A DNA stretch of 22,812 bases from an uncultured Eubacteriales bacterium (GTDB taxonomy: Bacteria; Bacillota; Clostridia; Oscillospirales; Oscillospiraceae). A model generated the notes under the pieces. It saw only the letters and a list, made by a program, of their open reading frames with translations. It did no database searches and was not told where the DNA came from. The stretch spans positions 1 to 22,812 of the forward strand of contig CATJWA010000230.1 in the NCBI GenBank assembly GCA_949744025.1. The letters run 5' to 3'. A program made the translations under genes and the position numbers. Positions within the stretch are counted from its first letter, which is position 1; every line of letters starts with the position of its first letter. Shown one piece after another: positions 6,172-15,200 of this stretch.

Positions 6172-8808
6172 TTACTCCACCAAGCCATACTTGACCTTTA
6201 TGCGGTCGAGCTTTTCCAGCATGGGCTCGGCGGCAATCCAGAGAAACACCGCCGTGCCCGCGGCGTGGACGCAGTCCATTACGAAACCGGAAAGGTAATA
6301 GGTTAAGATAATCTTCCAATTTAGCTCCTGCGCCCACATAAGAGCGGATGCTGGATTCATAATACCTCCATAAATAACAACGGCGGCAATCGCGCCGAAA
6401 ACACACAGGCTCCCGCGCGTACGGCGCAGCCAGCCCTTGCGGAACAGCACTCCCGCCAAAAAACCGGAAATCCCCATTGCGAACATCTGCCACGGAGTCC
6501 ACGGGCCTTGCGACAGCATCATGTTCGAGGCAAGCATTGTCATGGCTCCCACCAGAAAACCTGTCTCACCGCCAAAGGCCACGCCCGCTATTATCGTCAT
6601 GGCCAGCACCGGCTTGAACTGCGGCAGCATGAAAAACGCCGCTCGCCCCGCCACGGAAATTGCGCAGAGCACCGCAACGACCACCAGCTCTCTGGCTTGG
6701 GGCTTTCTTCCCTCGAACACCATGAAAAAGGGCAGCATCGTCTCGAGCAGAATCAACAACGAAATGAAATAATACTTTCTTCCCGCCAGATAGTACACGC
6801 CTATGAACAGCGTCAGCGGAATCATCAGCAGAATCAGCGCCGTCGCCGCGGCAGTGCGTCTGCTCAGCCTCCGCTTCTCTGCCGGTGTCTGACGTAAAAA
6901 GTCCGGCCGGCGGCTGCGGCGGGTAACGCAGCAGGCAAAAACAAACACCGCCGCAAAAAAAACAAGATACTGCGCCGCCTGCCCTCTCGCCATTGCTGTT
7001 ATTCCGTCAGCGTTTACCATCTGCGTCAGGTCTACCAGCTTCATAAAGTGAAGAAACAGCGCCAACGACACGCCTCCTGACAATACTGCACCAATTTTTC
7101 GCAGCCACGGCAGCTTTCCCGCTTTATCTCCGGCGGCGTTTTCCCTCTGCTCCGGCAGAGGAGGGATATCATCCGGCAGAGCTGACACACACGGGACCTC
7201 GCCGCCGCAGCAGGCAATGACATCGTCCGCGGTCACGGCCAGCGGAAGGATGCCCCTTGCCATGCGGTTGGCCGACGTTGTATAGAAGCTGTTGCCTGAG
7301 AAAAAGCTTCGGGGTGTCCCCTCAGTCACAACGCCTCCGTCAAAAAACAGGGCACATCGGTGGGCATACTGCGCGCAGAATTCAATGTCGTGGCTGACCA
7401 TGACAATGGTTACGCCGCGCTTTACAAGCACCTGCAAAATTTCCGCAAAAGCCTGCTTAAATTCGGCATCCAGTCCCTTTGTCGGCTCATCCAGCAGCAG
7501 GATGTCCGGCTCCAGCAGCAGCACCTTTGCCAGCGCTGCGCGCTGCTGCTCGCCTCCGGAAAGGTCGTAGGGGTGGCGGTCCAGCAGCCCGCCGAGACGG
7601 CATACGGCCGTGACATAGGCAGCGCGCTGCTCACGGCCCGGGGCGCTTTTCTCCAGCAACTCGAGCAGATCCTCCCTGACCGTTTTTTTTACGAACAGTG
7701 TCTGCGGATTCTGTGGCAGAACTCCAACGCTGCCGGAGCGCTTCACTTCGCCGCGGTACGGCCTGAGTATACCCGCCAGCAGCTTCAGCGATGTTGTCTT
7801 GCCCGTGCCGTTGCCGCCAAGAAGAGCCAAAAGCTCACCCTTTCGGACCGTCAGGCTCAGCCCTCTTACCACATCCGGCAATTCCTTCCCGTACTTAAAC
7901 CACAGCTCACGTGCTTCTATGGCGTTTCCTCCGGTATACGCCCATGTTCTCTCCGGTGGAAGCTCCTGCGTCGGATGGCCGGCACAGAAGCTCTCCAGCC
8001 AGTCCCTGCCCTCCCTCACCGTCACAGGGCACGGCGCTTCGCAGCCCACAGCCGCCCAGACGCGCATGGCCGTGGGCATTGCCAGAAACATGGAGTGCCC
8101 CGCGTTCTTGACTGCCGCGCCCGCCTCGGCCGGGGTGCCGCTGCACAAAAGCTTTCCGCGGTCCAGAACGGCCACACGCGACGCCAGGGCAAACGCCTCC
8201 TCGAGCCGATGCTCAGTCAGGATAATGGTGGTCCCCAGCTCCCTGTTTATCTTCCCAAGCGTCGCCAGAAATTCACCCGCGGCTATGGGGTCGAGCTGGC
8301 TTGTCGGCTCGTCCAAAATCAGCGCCGATGGCTGCATCGCCATTACTGATGCCAAATTCAGAAGCTGTTTTTGTCCTCCTGACAGCTCGGTTACATTCTT
8401 GTAAAACCACGTTTGAATACCAAATAAGCTGGCCATCTCCGCCACTCTCCGGCGTATGGTGGGCGTGTCAACGCCAAGACTTTCAAGGCCGAAAGCCAGC
8501 TCATGCCACACCTTATCGGTCACAAGCTGGTTTTCCGGAGACTGCTGGACAAAGCCTATACGCTGACTCTGCGTTCGCCGGTCTACAGCGGACAGCTCTC
8601 TGCCTTCAAATATAATCTCGCCGCTTTTTCTCCCGTGAGGGGCCAAAACGCTTTTCATCTGTCTTAAAAGCGTGCTCTTTCCGCAGCCTGATGGCCCGCA
8701 GATAACCAAAAATTCGCCCTGCATGACACTCAGCGTCAAATCCGTCAGCGCGTTTTCCTTCTGTTCCGGGTATGCGAAGCTCAATCCGCGGAGCGCAAAC
8801 GTCTCCAA
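6172..8808 (-). CDS. Fused ECF importer: EcfA-EcfA' ATPases plus membrane S component
   Basis: An 878-aa single chain. ATPase 1 has Walker A GPSGCGKST (38-46), LSGGQKQ signature and LILDEPTSQLD. ATPase 2 (about 300-510) has GGNGTGKTT near 331, LSGGEQQR, LLLDEPTKGLD and the switch histidine in VSHD. From about residue 565 the chain is membranous: roughly four extra helices, then an S-component-like domain of about six helices containing FKPVLAMTIIAG and GPWTPWQM. ECF transporters normally encode EcfA, EcfA' and S separately. The start is a TTG at 8808 with GGAGG seven nt upstream, and the gene overlaps ecfT by 28 nt. A vitamin substrate is certain only at class level. Cobalamin or another corrinoid is inferred from the transcobalamin-like partners and the leader of the operon. 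Confidence 0.88.
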   Translation of the reverse strand: METFALRGLSFAYPEQKENALTDLTLSVMQGEFLVICGPSGCGKSTLLRQMKSVLAPHGRKSGEIIFEGRELSAVDRRTQSQRIGFVQQSPENQLVTDKVWHELAFGLESLGVDTPTIRRRVAEMASLFGIQTWFYKNVTELSGGQKQLLNLASVMAMQPSALILDEPTSQLDPIAAGEFLATLGKINRELGTTIILTEHRLEEAFALASRVAVLDRGKLLCSGTPAEAGAAVKNAGHSMFLAMPTAMRVWAAVGCEAPCPVTVREGRDWLESFCAGHPTQELPPERTWAYTGGNAIEARELWFKYGKELPDVVRGLSLTVRKGELLALLGGNGTGKTTSLKLLAGILRPYRGEVKRSGSVGVLPQNPQTLFVKKTVREDLLELLEKSAPGREQRAAYVTAVCRLGGLLDRHPYDLSGGEQQRAALAKVLLLEPDILLLDEPTKGLDAEFKQAFAEILQVLVKRGVTIVMVSHDIEFCAQYAHRCALFFDGGVVTEGTPRSFFSGNSFYTTSANRMARGILPLAVTADDVIACCGGEVPCVSALPDDIPPLPEQRENAAGDKAGKLPWLRKIGAVLSGGVSLALFLHFMKLVDLTQMVNADGITAMARGQAAQYLVFFAAVFVFACCVTRRSRRPDFLRQTPAEKRRLSRRTAAATALILLMIPLTLFIGVYYLAGRKYYFISLLILLETMLPFFMVFEGRKPQARELVVVAVLCAISVAGRAAFFMLPQFKPVLAMTIIAGVAFGGETGFLVGAMTMLASNMMLSQGPWTPWQMFAMGISGFLAGVLFRKGWLRRTRGSLCVFGAIAAVVIYGGIMNPASALMWAQELNWKIILTYYLSGFVMDCVHAAGTAVFLWIAAEPMLEKLDRIKVKYGLVE

Positions 8809-9677
8809 ATCCGTTCCTCCCTTCGGTCAAGGATAACCGGTGTCAGGCACAAAGCGAGATATGCAACCTGAAAGCTTGCAGTCAGTGGAGTCATTTCCAC
8901 GGTGTTTATCGTGGGATAAAAACGCCAGTGCAATCCGCCCGCGGCCCAGCCGCAGGCGACATAAAAGCCGCAGGCCAGAAGCCATGTCATCACGCTTCTG
9001 TCACGCTCGTCAAAACGGTAGATGGAAAATGCCGTCCGGCCCGGCAGGCCGTAGCCGCGGCTTTTCATGCTGTCGGAGGTTTCGATTGCGTTTTCCAGCG
9101 CCCACGTGACCATGATGGACAAAACAGCGGCGGCACTGCGCGCCCGCCTAAGCACAGAGCCGTTGGACACATCCCGCCCCATGCACCGCTGCGCCTGGCT
9201 AACCACATGAAGCTGCGCCACGAACCTCGGCACAAAGCGCAGCGTCATGCTCAGCACAAGAGACAGCGCGGGTATTGCGCGTCCAAACAGGTACACAAAC
9301 TTATCAGAGGTCATGACAGCCGTGTAGCAGCTAAACCATATGACAACCGCCGCGAGCATTACAGCCGCCGCGGCTCCGTAGAAAATACTCTCAAGTGTCA
9401 GAGGGTTGCCCGTTGGCAGGTATGTCAGAATCGTCGCCCCCTCGTGGTTGAACGCCGGATTTACAATCGCCGCAACAAGCATCACCGGCAATACGAACGC
9501 AAGCTGAAAGCGAAGGGCCTTTCTTCCGTTAAGGCAGATATTATACGCCGCCGCGCAGGCCAGCGAGACAAGCAGGCTCACTGGGTGCATTACAAACATG
9601 GAAAACACCAGCACCAGAGCAAAATACACAAAATTCACCGCCGGATGACAGGTGGAAAACGCATCCTTGTGAGCCAT
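8781..9677 (-). CDS. ecfT: ECF transporter transmembrane (coupling) protein EcfT
   Basis: A 298-aa membrane protein with about six to seven hydrophobic helices and the cytoplasmic coupling region characteristic of EcfT, including MTLRFVPRF and the Ala/Ser-Arg-Gly motif in MKSRGYGLPGR that docks onto the ATPases. It would join the S component to the fused ATPases encoded just downstream. I chose the ATG at 9677, one nt past the stop codon of the DUF4430 gene, which gives MAHKDAFSTCHPAVNF. The open frame continues upstream only as a shadow inside that gene. The tight spacing implies translational coupling. EcfT here is dedicated to this operon, suggesting a group I ECF system that does not share its module with other S components. 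Confidence 0.9.
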   Translation of the reverse strand: MAHKDAFSTCHPAVNFVYFALVLVFSMFVMHPVSLLVSLACAAAYNICLNGRKALRFQLAFVLPVMLVAAIVNPAFNHEGATILTYLPTGNPLTLESIFYGAAAAVMLAAVVIWFSCYTAVMTSDKFVYLFGRAIPALSLVLSMTLRFVPRFVAQLHVVSQAQRCMGRDVSNGSVLRRARSAAAVLSIMVTWALENAIETSDSMKSRGYGLPGRTAFSIYRFDERDRSVMTWLLACGFYVACGWAAGGLHWRFYPTINTVEMTPLTASFQVAYLALCLTPVILDRREERIWRRLRSAD

Positions 9678-9678
9678 A

Positions 9679-10476
9679 TCAGTCACCGAGGGCATTATAG
9701 CCGCCAATGTCATCTCCAAGCTCACACGTGTAAAGCCAGCAGACCACGTCCCCGTCGCTGAGTGCGTAGCGGGAGCAGCCATAGTTGGGAAACCAGTCGT
9801 TGACCTTATACATCCAGCCCGACAGGTCTCCGCAGTCATATTCGTAAAGGTTGGCAATGCCCTCTATATACGCGGAGTTGTACATTGGCGTGTTGGAAAA
9901 CTCCATATGTATCCCGTTCTGCTTGCAGGTCCTTTGCAGGACGTTGAACACGCTCTCGCCCTCGTAGAATGTTGTCTCCACGCTCTGCAATATCCAGCCG
10001 TCGGCGGGCACCAGAGATACTTTTTCCTCCTCCAGCCAGTCCATGTGCTCAAGTATTGCACCGCAGGAGATTGATAATGTACAGGTGTGCTCAGTGTCGG
10101 ATATAACGGCGTTCTCAGGCTCAACGGGCAGGGGCGTTTCCTCCTGCGCGGTGTCGGTGAACTGCTCCTTACCCGTTTCCGTGCGCGGATTTATGCTATT
10201 GTCATCCGCTCCGCTGTGAGCATCCCGCGCCGGAGACGGCTCCGGTAAGCCTGCATCCGGTGTCTCCTCCGGCTCATCTGCGGCTTGAACGCCCGCTCCC
10301 TGCTCATCACCCGTGCCCGGCTGTGACTGAAGCTGCTGCTCAGGCAAGGGCTTAGTCGGCGCGGCGCTCCAGCCCCTGAGCCCCGGCGCGGCGCCGCCGT
10401 ACCAGAATGCCGCCGCCAGAATCAATACAACGGCAGTCGGCGCTATCAGCTTCCATTTATTTTTACGAAACCACAT
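9679..10476 (-). CDS. Membrane-tethered DUF4430 (transcobalamin C-terminal-like) protein
   Basis: A 265-aa protein. A short positive N-terminus (MWFRKNKWK) and one hydrophobic helix (about 10-28) act as an uncleaved anchor. A low-complexity Pro/Glu/Ala linker (about 30-125) follows, then a DUF4430 domain with ILEHMDWLEEEK, YEGESVFNVLQRTCK, the asparagine/tyrosine-rich GIANLYEYDCGDLSGWMYKVND and a closing LSDGDVVCWLYT. DUF4430 resembles the C-terminal domain of transcobalamin. The ATG at 10476 has GAGG eight nt upstream; the longer frame to 10533 only overlaps the upstream gene. Placed between two surface-layer proteins and the importer genes, it probably holds ligand at the membrane face and hands it to the ECF S component. 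That role is inferred. Confidence 0.82.
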   Translation of the reverse strand: MWFRKNKWKLIAPTAVVLILAAAFWYGGAAPGLRGWSAAPTKPLPEQQLQSQPGTGDEQGAGVQAADEPEETPDAGLPEPSPARDAHSGADDNSINPRTETGKEQFTDTAQEETPLPVEPENAVISDTEHTCTLSISCGAILEHMDWLEEEKVSLVPADGWILQSVETTFYEGESVFNVLQRTCKQNGIHMEFSNTPMYNSAYIEGIANLYEYDCGDLSGWMYKVNDWFPNYGCSRYALSDGDVVCWLYTCELGDDIGGYNALGD

Positions 10477-10486
10477 AGCGTCGACC

Positions 10487-12148
10487 TCACAGCAGCCTTG
10501 CGCTTTCGAGCAGTACAAACAGCATCCGTGCAATTTCGCAGCGCTTCACCACGGCCGTCCCCTCAACAGCCGCTCCTGAGTCATCTAAAATTCCCTCGCT
10601 GTAGCAGAAAGCCAGTCCCTGACGCGCCCACTCCGGTGTCTTTACATAGTCGGAAAACTGGGCCAGTACATCGCGCACCGCGGCGCTGCCAAGGTCTGTG
10701 TCCATCCCGCACAGCTTTGCCGCCCTGGTCACCATAACGGAGGCCTCCTGCTTTGTGATAGTGCCGCCGGGGTTGAATTTACCGTCTCCCACGCCGGTGA
10801 TTATGCCGTACTTAGAAGCCGTACCGACATACGCGGCGTACCACTCCCCCGCCGGAACATCTGAAAACTCACTGCCGGCCTTCGGCGTGAGTCCGAGCGC
10901 ACGGACCACGATGGCGGCAAACTGAGCCCTGCTCATTGTCTCGTCAGGGTGAAACAACCCGTCGTCCATACCGCCAATAATTTCCCGCGCGGCCAGGGCC
11001 TCAATCGCGGCACGGTCAGCATGAGCCCTCCTGCCGGATATGTCATCAAAGGTCTTTCCCGCATCAGTCACAGGGCAGGCTTTAACATCGGCATGTTTAT
11101 TCGCAAGACCCGCTCCCGACGCGCTGCCGCCGCCCTTTGCCGTAACGGCGTCGCCCATACGGTAGAAGCTGTTTCTGCCCTCCTTCGCTCTCTGTACGGC
11201 CACAAGAGCGCACAGCCCCTGCTCCGAGGCCATCTGATTTGAATTGGAATCGCCGTCGTGTTGAAATCCCCCGCCCTGAACGCAGTAGCTCATGAGGCTG
11301 TCCAGTATGGTATTTCCGTTTTTCACAAAGCGGGGATCGTCTATGGAAATGCCCAACTCACACAGAGCCATTATCGCCTGCACGCAGCTCTCGGAATTGC
11401 TCTTTCCCCAAGAGGAAAAACCGCCCTGCTCGTCCTGCTTTGCCGACAGACACTCAAGCGCCGCTTCAATGGCTTTTTTTACCCGTGGCTGTTCGCCGTA
11501 CTTTGCCAAAGCCTGCAAAGCCATACCTGTTATATCAGGGTCTGACTCACCACCCTTTAAGTCCGCCGACGCACCGCCCCTCAGGCTCCAGCCCCCGTCG
11601 GAAAGCTGGCAGTCTAAAATCCGGTCCACATACATCTGCCGCGTTGCCTGAGTTTTCGCCTCCGGATTTTCAGGCATCGGATAGTCCCGGCTGTCCAAGG
11701 CAATAAGCGCCCAGACAGGTCCGTTGACCCCCTGCCATACAGTCTTGTCATAGTCCCCCAGAGGCTTGGTCAAATCATAGCCCGCGACATTGCGAGCGTC
11801 CCTTCCTATGGATGACAGGGCTATGACAACTCTGCTGTACTCGGTATATTTCCTGTCATGCAGCTTTCCGCCGCAGGCTCTGACATAGTCTTCAAGCGCG
11901 GTATAATATGTCTGATAATATTCATCGGGAACATCATAGCCGCTTCGGGCCAGTCCCAGAACCGCCCACTCGCCTCCAGTCGAGCCCACCTGCGGGCTTT
12001 TTACCGTTTCGTATATATACCCCGCCATTTCCTCCACTGCCCGAGCCAACACGCTGTCGGGTGCCTGTGCCTGCACACCAGTGAACAGGCCGGTCAAAAT
12101 ACACAGCGCGAGCACAAACGCGGCCGCGCTCTTTTTTATTGCTTTCAT
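10487..12148 (-). CDS. SLH-anchored alpha/alpha-barrel (prenyltransferase/transcobalamin-like) surface protein
   Basis: A 553-aa exported protein. The signal peptide is MKAIKKS followed by a hydrophobic stretch ending VQAQA (about 1-29). Residues about 30-345 form helical repeats of the terpenoid cyclase/prenyltransferase alpha/alpha-toroid type, with units such as DGGWSLRGG, DITGMALQAL, QGGFSSWG and ESCVQAIMAL. The same fold forms the N-terminal domain of transcobalamin and intrinsic factor. Residues about 368-553 hold three SLH repeats (FDDISGRR, FSDVPAGEWYAAYV, then a diverged third) that bind secondary cell-wall polymer. The ATG has GGAGG five nt upstream. No prenyltransferase active-site role is expected for a secreted SLH protein. 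I infer ligand capture in the cell wall, upstream of the tethered DUF4430 protein and the ECF importer. Confidence 0.85.
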   Translation of the reverse strand: MKAIKKSAAAFVLALCILTGLFTGVQAQAPDSVLARAVEEMAGYIYETVKSPQVGSTGGEWAVLGLARSGYDVPDEYYQTYYTALEDYVRACGGKLHDRKYTEYSRVVIALSSIGRDARNVAGYDLTKPLGDYDKTVWQGVNGPVWALIALDSRDYPMPENPEAKTQATRQMYVDRILDCQLSDGGWSLRGGASADLKGGESDPDITGMALQALAKYGEQPRVKKAIEAALECLSAKQDEQGGFSSWGKSNSESCVQAIMALCELGISIDDPRFVKNGNTILDSLMSYCVQGGGFQHDGDSNSNQMASEQGLCALVAVQRAKEGRNSFYRMGDAVTAKGGGSASGAGLANKHADVKACPVTDAGKTFDDISGRRAHADRAAIEALAAREIIGGMDDGLFHPDETMSRAQFAAIVVRALGLTPKAGSEFSDVPAGEWYAAYVGTASKYGIITGVGDGKFNPGGTITKQEASVMVTRAAKLCGMDTDLGSAAVRDVLAQFSDYVKTPEWARQGLAFCYSEGILDDSGAAVEGTAVVKRCEIARMLFVLLESARLL

Positions 12149-12178
12149 AAATCCCTCCGTATTGTCGCTTGCTGCAAC

Positions 12179-12212
12179 GGCCCGGACACGCAGGCATCTG
12201 CGCGCCCGAGCC
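12179..12212. other. Intercistronic hairpin between the two SLH genes
   Basis: Arms 12179-12193 and 12198-12212 form a 15-bp stem on the minus-strand RNA (three G-U pairs) with a four-nt loop. No T-tract follows in the direction of transcription, and the next ribosome binding site is about 20 nt further on. It may partly terminate, or may stabilise the upstream message and set different levels for the two SLH proteins. Confidence 0.55.
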
Positions 12213-12229
12213 AGTTTTCTTTGCGGTAA

Positions 12230-15200
12230 TTATCTTACCATTTGCCCCACAAGCCTTTGCAGCATGGCCGCCACCTCGGCACGGGTTGCCGAACCGGAGG
12301 GGTCAAGCTGTGTCTCGCTCCTGCCGGAGATAAGCCCGCTGCCAACGGCCCAGGACATTGCGTCCTTCGCCCAGGCCGAGGTCTGCACGCCGTCGCTGAA
12401 GATGGAAAGGTCCCCTGACGCACCGGTGTCAACCCCCTGCGTCCTGGCATAGCGGTAGAGCATGGTAACAAGCTGCTCGCGCGTCACACTGCCGTCCGGC
12501 TCAAAGCCCGTGCCAGTTCCGCTGACTATGCCGGCCCCGCTCGCCCACGACACGGCCTCGGTATACCACATTCCCTCCGGCACATCGTCGAACTGCGTCC
12601 CTTCTCCTGCCGCGGCATTCTCAAGGCGGCAGAGCACCGTGGCGAGCATGGCTCGGTTCATGGGCGCGTCCGGCGCAAAGCTCGTCTCGGTAACGCCCTG
12701 GAACAGCTCGTGCGAGCTTGCGAACGCAACCGCATCCTCTGCCCAGTGGTTTTCAGCATCCGCAAAGGTCTTTGCGTTGTACGCCACACGTACAACGCAG
12801 GAGCCGTCTACCAGACCGGCGGCGGTCCGGCCGTCCACAACAGACTTTTTGACAATCGCCTCGCTTCCGTCGGGATTGACCACAACAAGAACGTTTCCGC
12901 TCCTGCCATCCGTTGCGGGTACCATCGCGGTTATCCCGCCGGCGAGAGTGTCCACGACACTGTCATCGACCTTGACCTCAATCCTTGTTTTGCCGTTCGT
13001 CTTGCCGTCCTCATCCCTGAGCGCCTCGACGGTTAGCGTGACCCTGCTGCCGCTTCGGCTTCCCAAATCCTCAAGAGCCTTGCCCTGCAGCCTGACGCTG
13101 CCCACCTTTGTTTCCAGCTTCAGTGCGGCATCGGTCTGTTTGGCAATATCCCCTACACCGGATTTCGGCAGCTCTACACTGACCTTCACGGCCTCGCCCT
13201 TGACCTCGGGGGTAATGATTATCTCAGAAGCTTTGTCGCTCTTGGCCTGCGCGATGGTATTGCTCAGCTCCTTGTCCGTCACTTTGGCGCTGGCCAAGCC
13301 GTTTTTGTCAGCGCTCGCCTCGGGCCTGAGCTGTGTGGAGGCACTGTCTGCGCCCGTTCCGACGCTGCCGCCGGAGCCGCCGGACCACTGCTCGGAATCC
13401 TTCTCCTTTGTGTAATCGTCCGTATAGAACCACGTCATGGCAACGTTGGATTTAAGCTCATAGTCACGGCAGCTTATGGTGGGCAGGGTCTTGCCAATCA
13501 TATACTGCCAACCGGAGTTTGCGCTGCCGTGGCCGAACTCCTCCTGCCCCGCAATCTCGCTGATATATCCGGAGGACTTTTCCCTGTAGGAGACGCCCTC
13601 CTGCTCCATAGCCAGCACAAAGGCGTCAAAGGCAGTCTGTCCAGCCTTGACCGTGACCCTGGTATCGACAATAGGCGTAAATTTGTCCGCGTTGTCCTTG
13701 TAGGTCCACTTTCCCCCACAGGAATTCCCGTCGTGGGTGAGCACCTTGACAGTCACAGTCAGCTCCTTTTCCTGCTCGCCCTCGTCAGGCTCGGAAATCA
13801 GGGAAACCGTGATATTTTTTTCGGTGTGCTCCGCCGCCTCGGCGGCAGTCACCTCAAAGGAACCGGAAACGGCGCGGTATCCGCTTTTTGTGACCGTATA
13901 GGTATAACTGCCGGCAGACAAATCATAGAAATCAGCCCCCTTGGAGCTCTGCACGGCACCGCCGAGCTTTACCTCAACCAAGGCGCCGTCCGGAACAACG
14001 GAAAACCTCACGGGGCAGCCGGTGATACTGGCGCGCGCGGTTTCCATAGGCATGGAGCTGAAATCGAAAACCTGCGCGGGACCGTCGGCTTTCTTTTGCA
14101 GCGCAGCCGCAACGAGGCCTCGGAAGCCCTGCTCAGTGCCAAAAGCATTATCAAAACCGTCGCCCGCCTCGTTTACCGCGGTCATAAGGCCGTCAATCAT
14201 GCTCTTGTCTGAGCCTGCCGCTGCCTGGGACGGGTCCTCTCCTATTGCCGTCAGGGCAGTAATTGCAAGGCCCGTTGAGGATGCGCTGGGCTTGCCTCCA
14301 TACATTAAAGCACCTGTCTCGGTATCCTGATTATCCTTGATAAACTGAACAGCCTTATCAATCTCAGCCTTTACCGCGCTCTCGCCGTAATAGGGTGAAA
14401 GCGCAAGAATCATCGGGGGCGCAGCATCGGTCGAGCCCCATTGAAGGGTCTGCCACTTGTCCTTTATTTCCAGAGCCTTTTCTTTCAGGTAAGCCATCTG
14501 CTCAGCGGTGGCGTATTCCTTGCCCTGCTGGAGAGCGATGATAACATAGGGCAGGGTATATTCATTGCCCACAGCCGTATCCTTCGCGTCCACCATGTCT
14601 GTGAGTTTTTTCACCACGTCCACGGTCTGCCCGTCCGCGGTGGCCACCTTGCGCGCATCATAGCCCATGGCGCGCAGAGCGATTATGTACTTGGCCAAAT
14701 TACCGGCCGTGGCGTTGTCCTTGACAGCTTCAGGAATAAGCTTGTCCAGACACTCCTGCTTCTGCGCGTCTGTCAACCTGTTTTCCGTTTCGGGGAAAGC
14801 CATAACATAGGCGGCCATGTCGGCGGCCAGCCATGGCGCGTTGGCGTCGCCGGCGATTCCTGCGGCGGCATATCTGGCGGCGATTGCGTGCATTACCTTG
14901 TCGGGGTCCACGGCAGGCACAGGGTCGGGGTCGGGGTCAGGATCGGGACCTGGGTCTGGGTCCGGTGCCGGCGCTGGGTCCGGTGCCGGAGCATTGCCCT
15001 CCGCGTCCTTCATTGGAATCGTGACCGTGTAGGTCTTGGAGTCGTCCCCGTTGGTAACGGTGACAAGCAATTTGTTGTTGACGCCGGGCTGTAGCACATC
15101 TGTCGTTCCAAAATTTTCGAAAACAGAAGTACCCGAGGTAAGCGTTTTCTCTGCTCCATCATTAAGCTGTGCCTTTATAACTGCGCTATCATCTTCCGCC

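Noticed and set aside
7360..8349. Open plus-strand frame of 329 codons inside the fused ECF gene, and a similar one at 8772-9761
   Set aside because: Both are shadows of well-supported ABC ATPase and EcfT coding regions.
10487..12148. Annotation as a prenyltransferase or squalene-cyclase enzyme
   Set aside because: The toroid repeat is shared with transcobalamin, the protein is secreted and SLH-anchored, and its operon partners are DUF4430 and ECF genes; no cyclase acid motif such as DxDD was seen.
14921..14990. Possible CRISPR-like or minisatellite array
   Set aside because: The units are about six nt, lie in frame in a coding linker and have no spacers; it is low-complexity Pro-Asp coding sequence.
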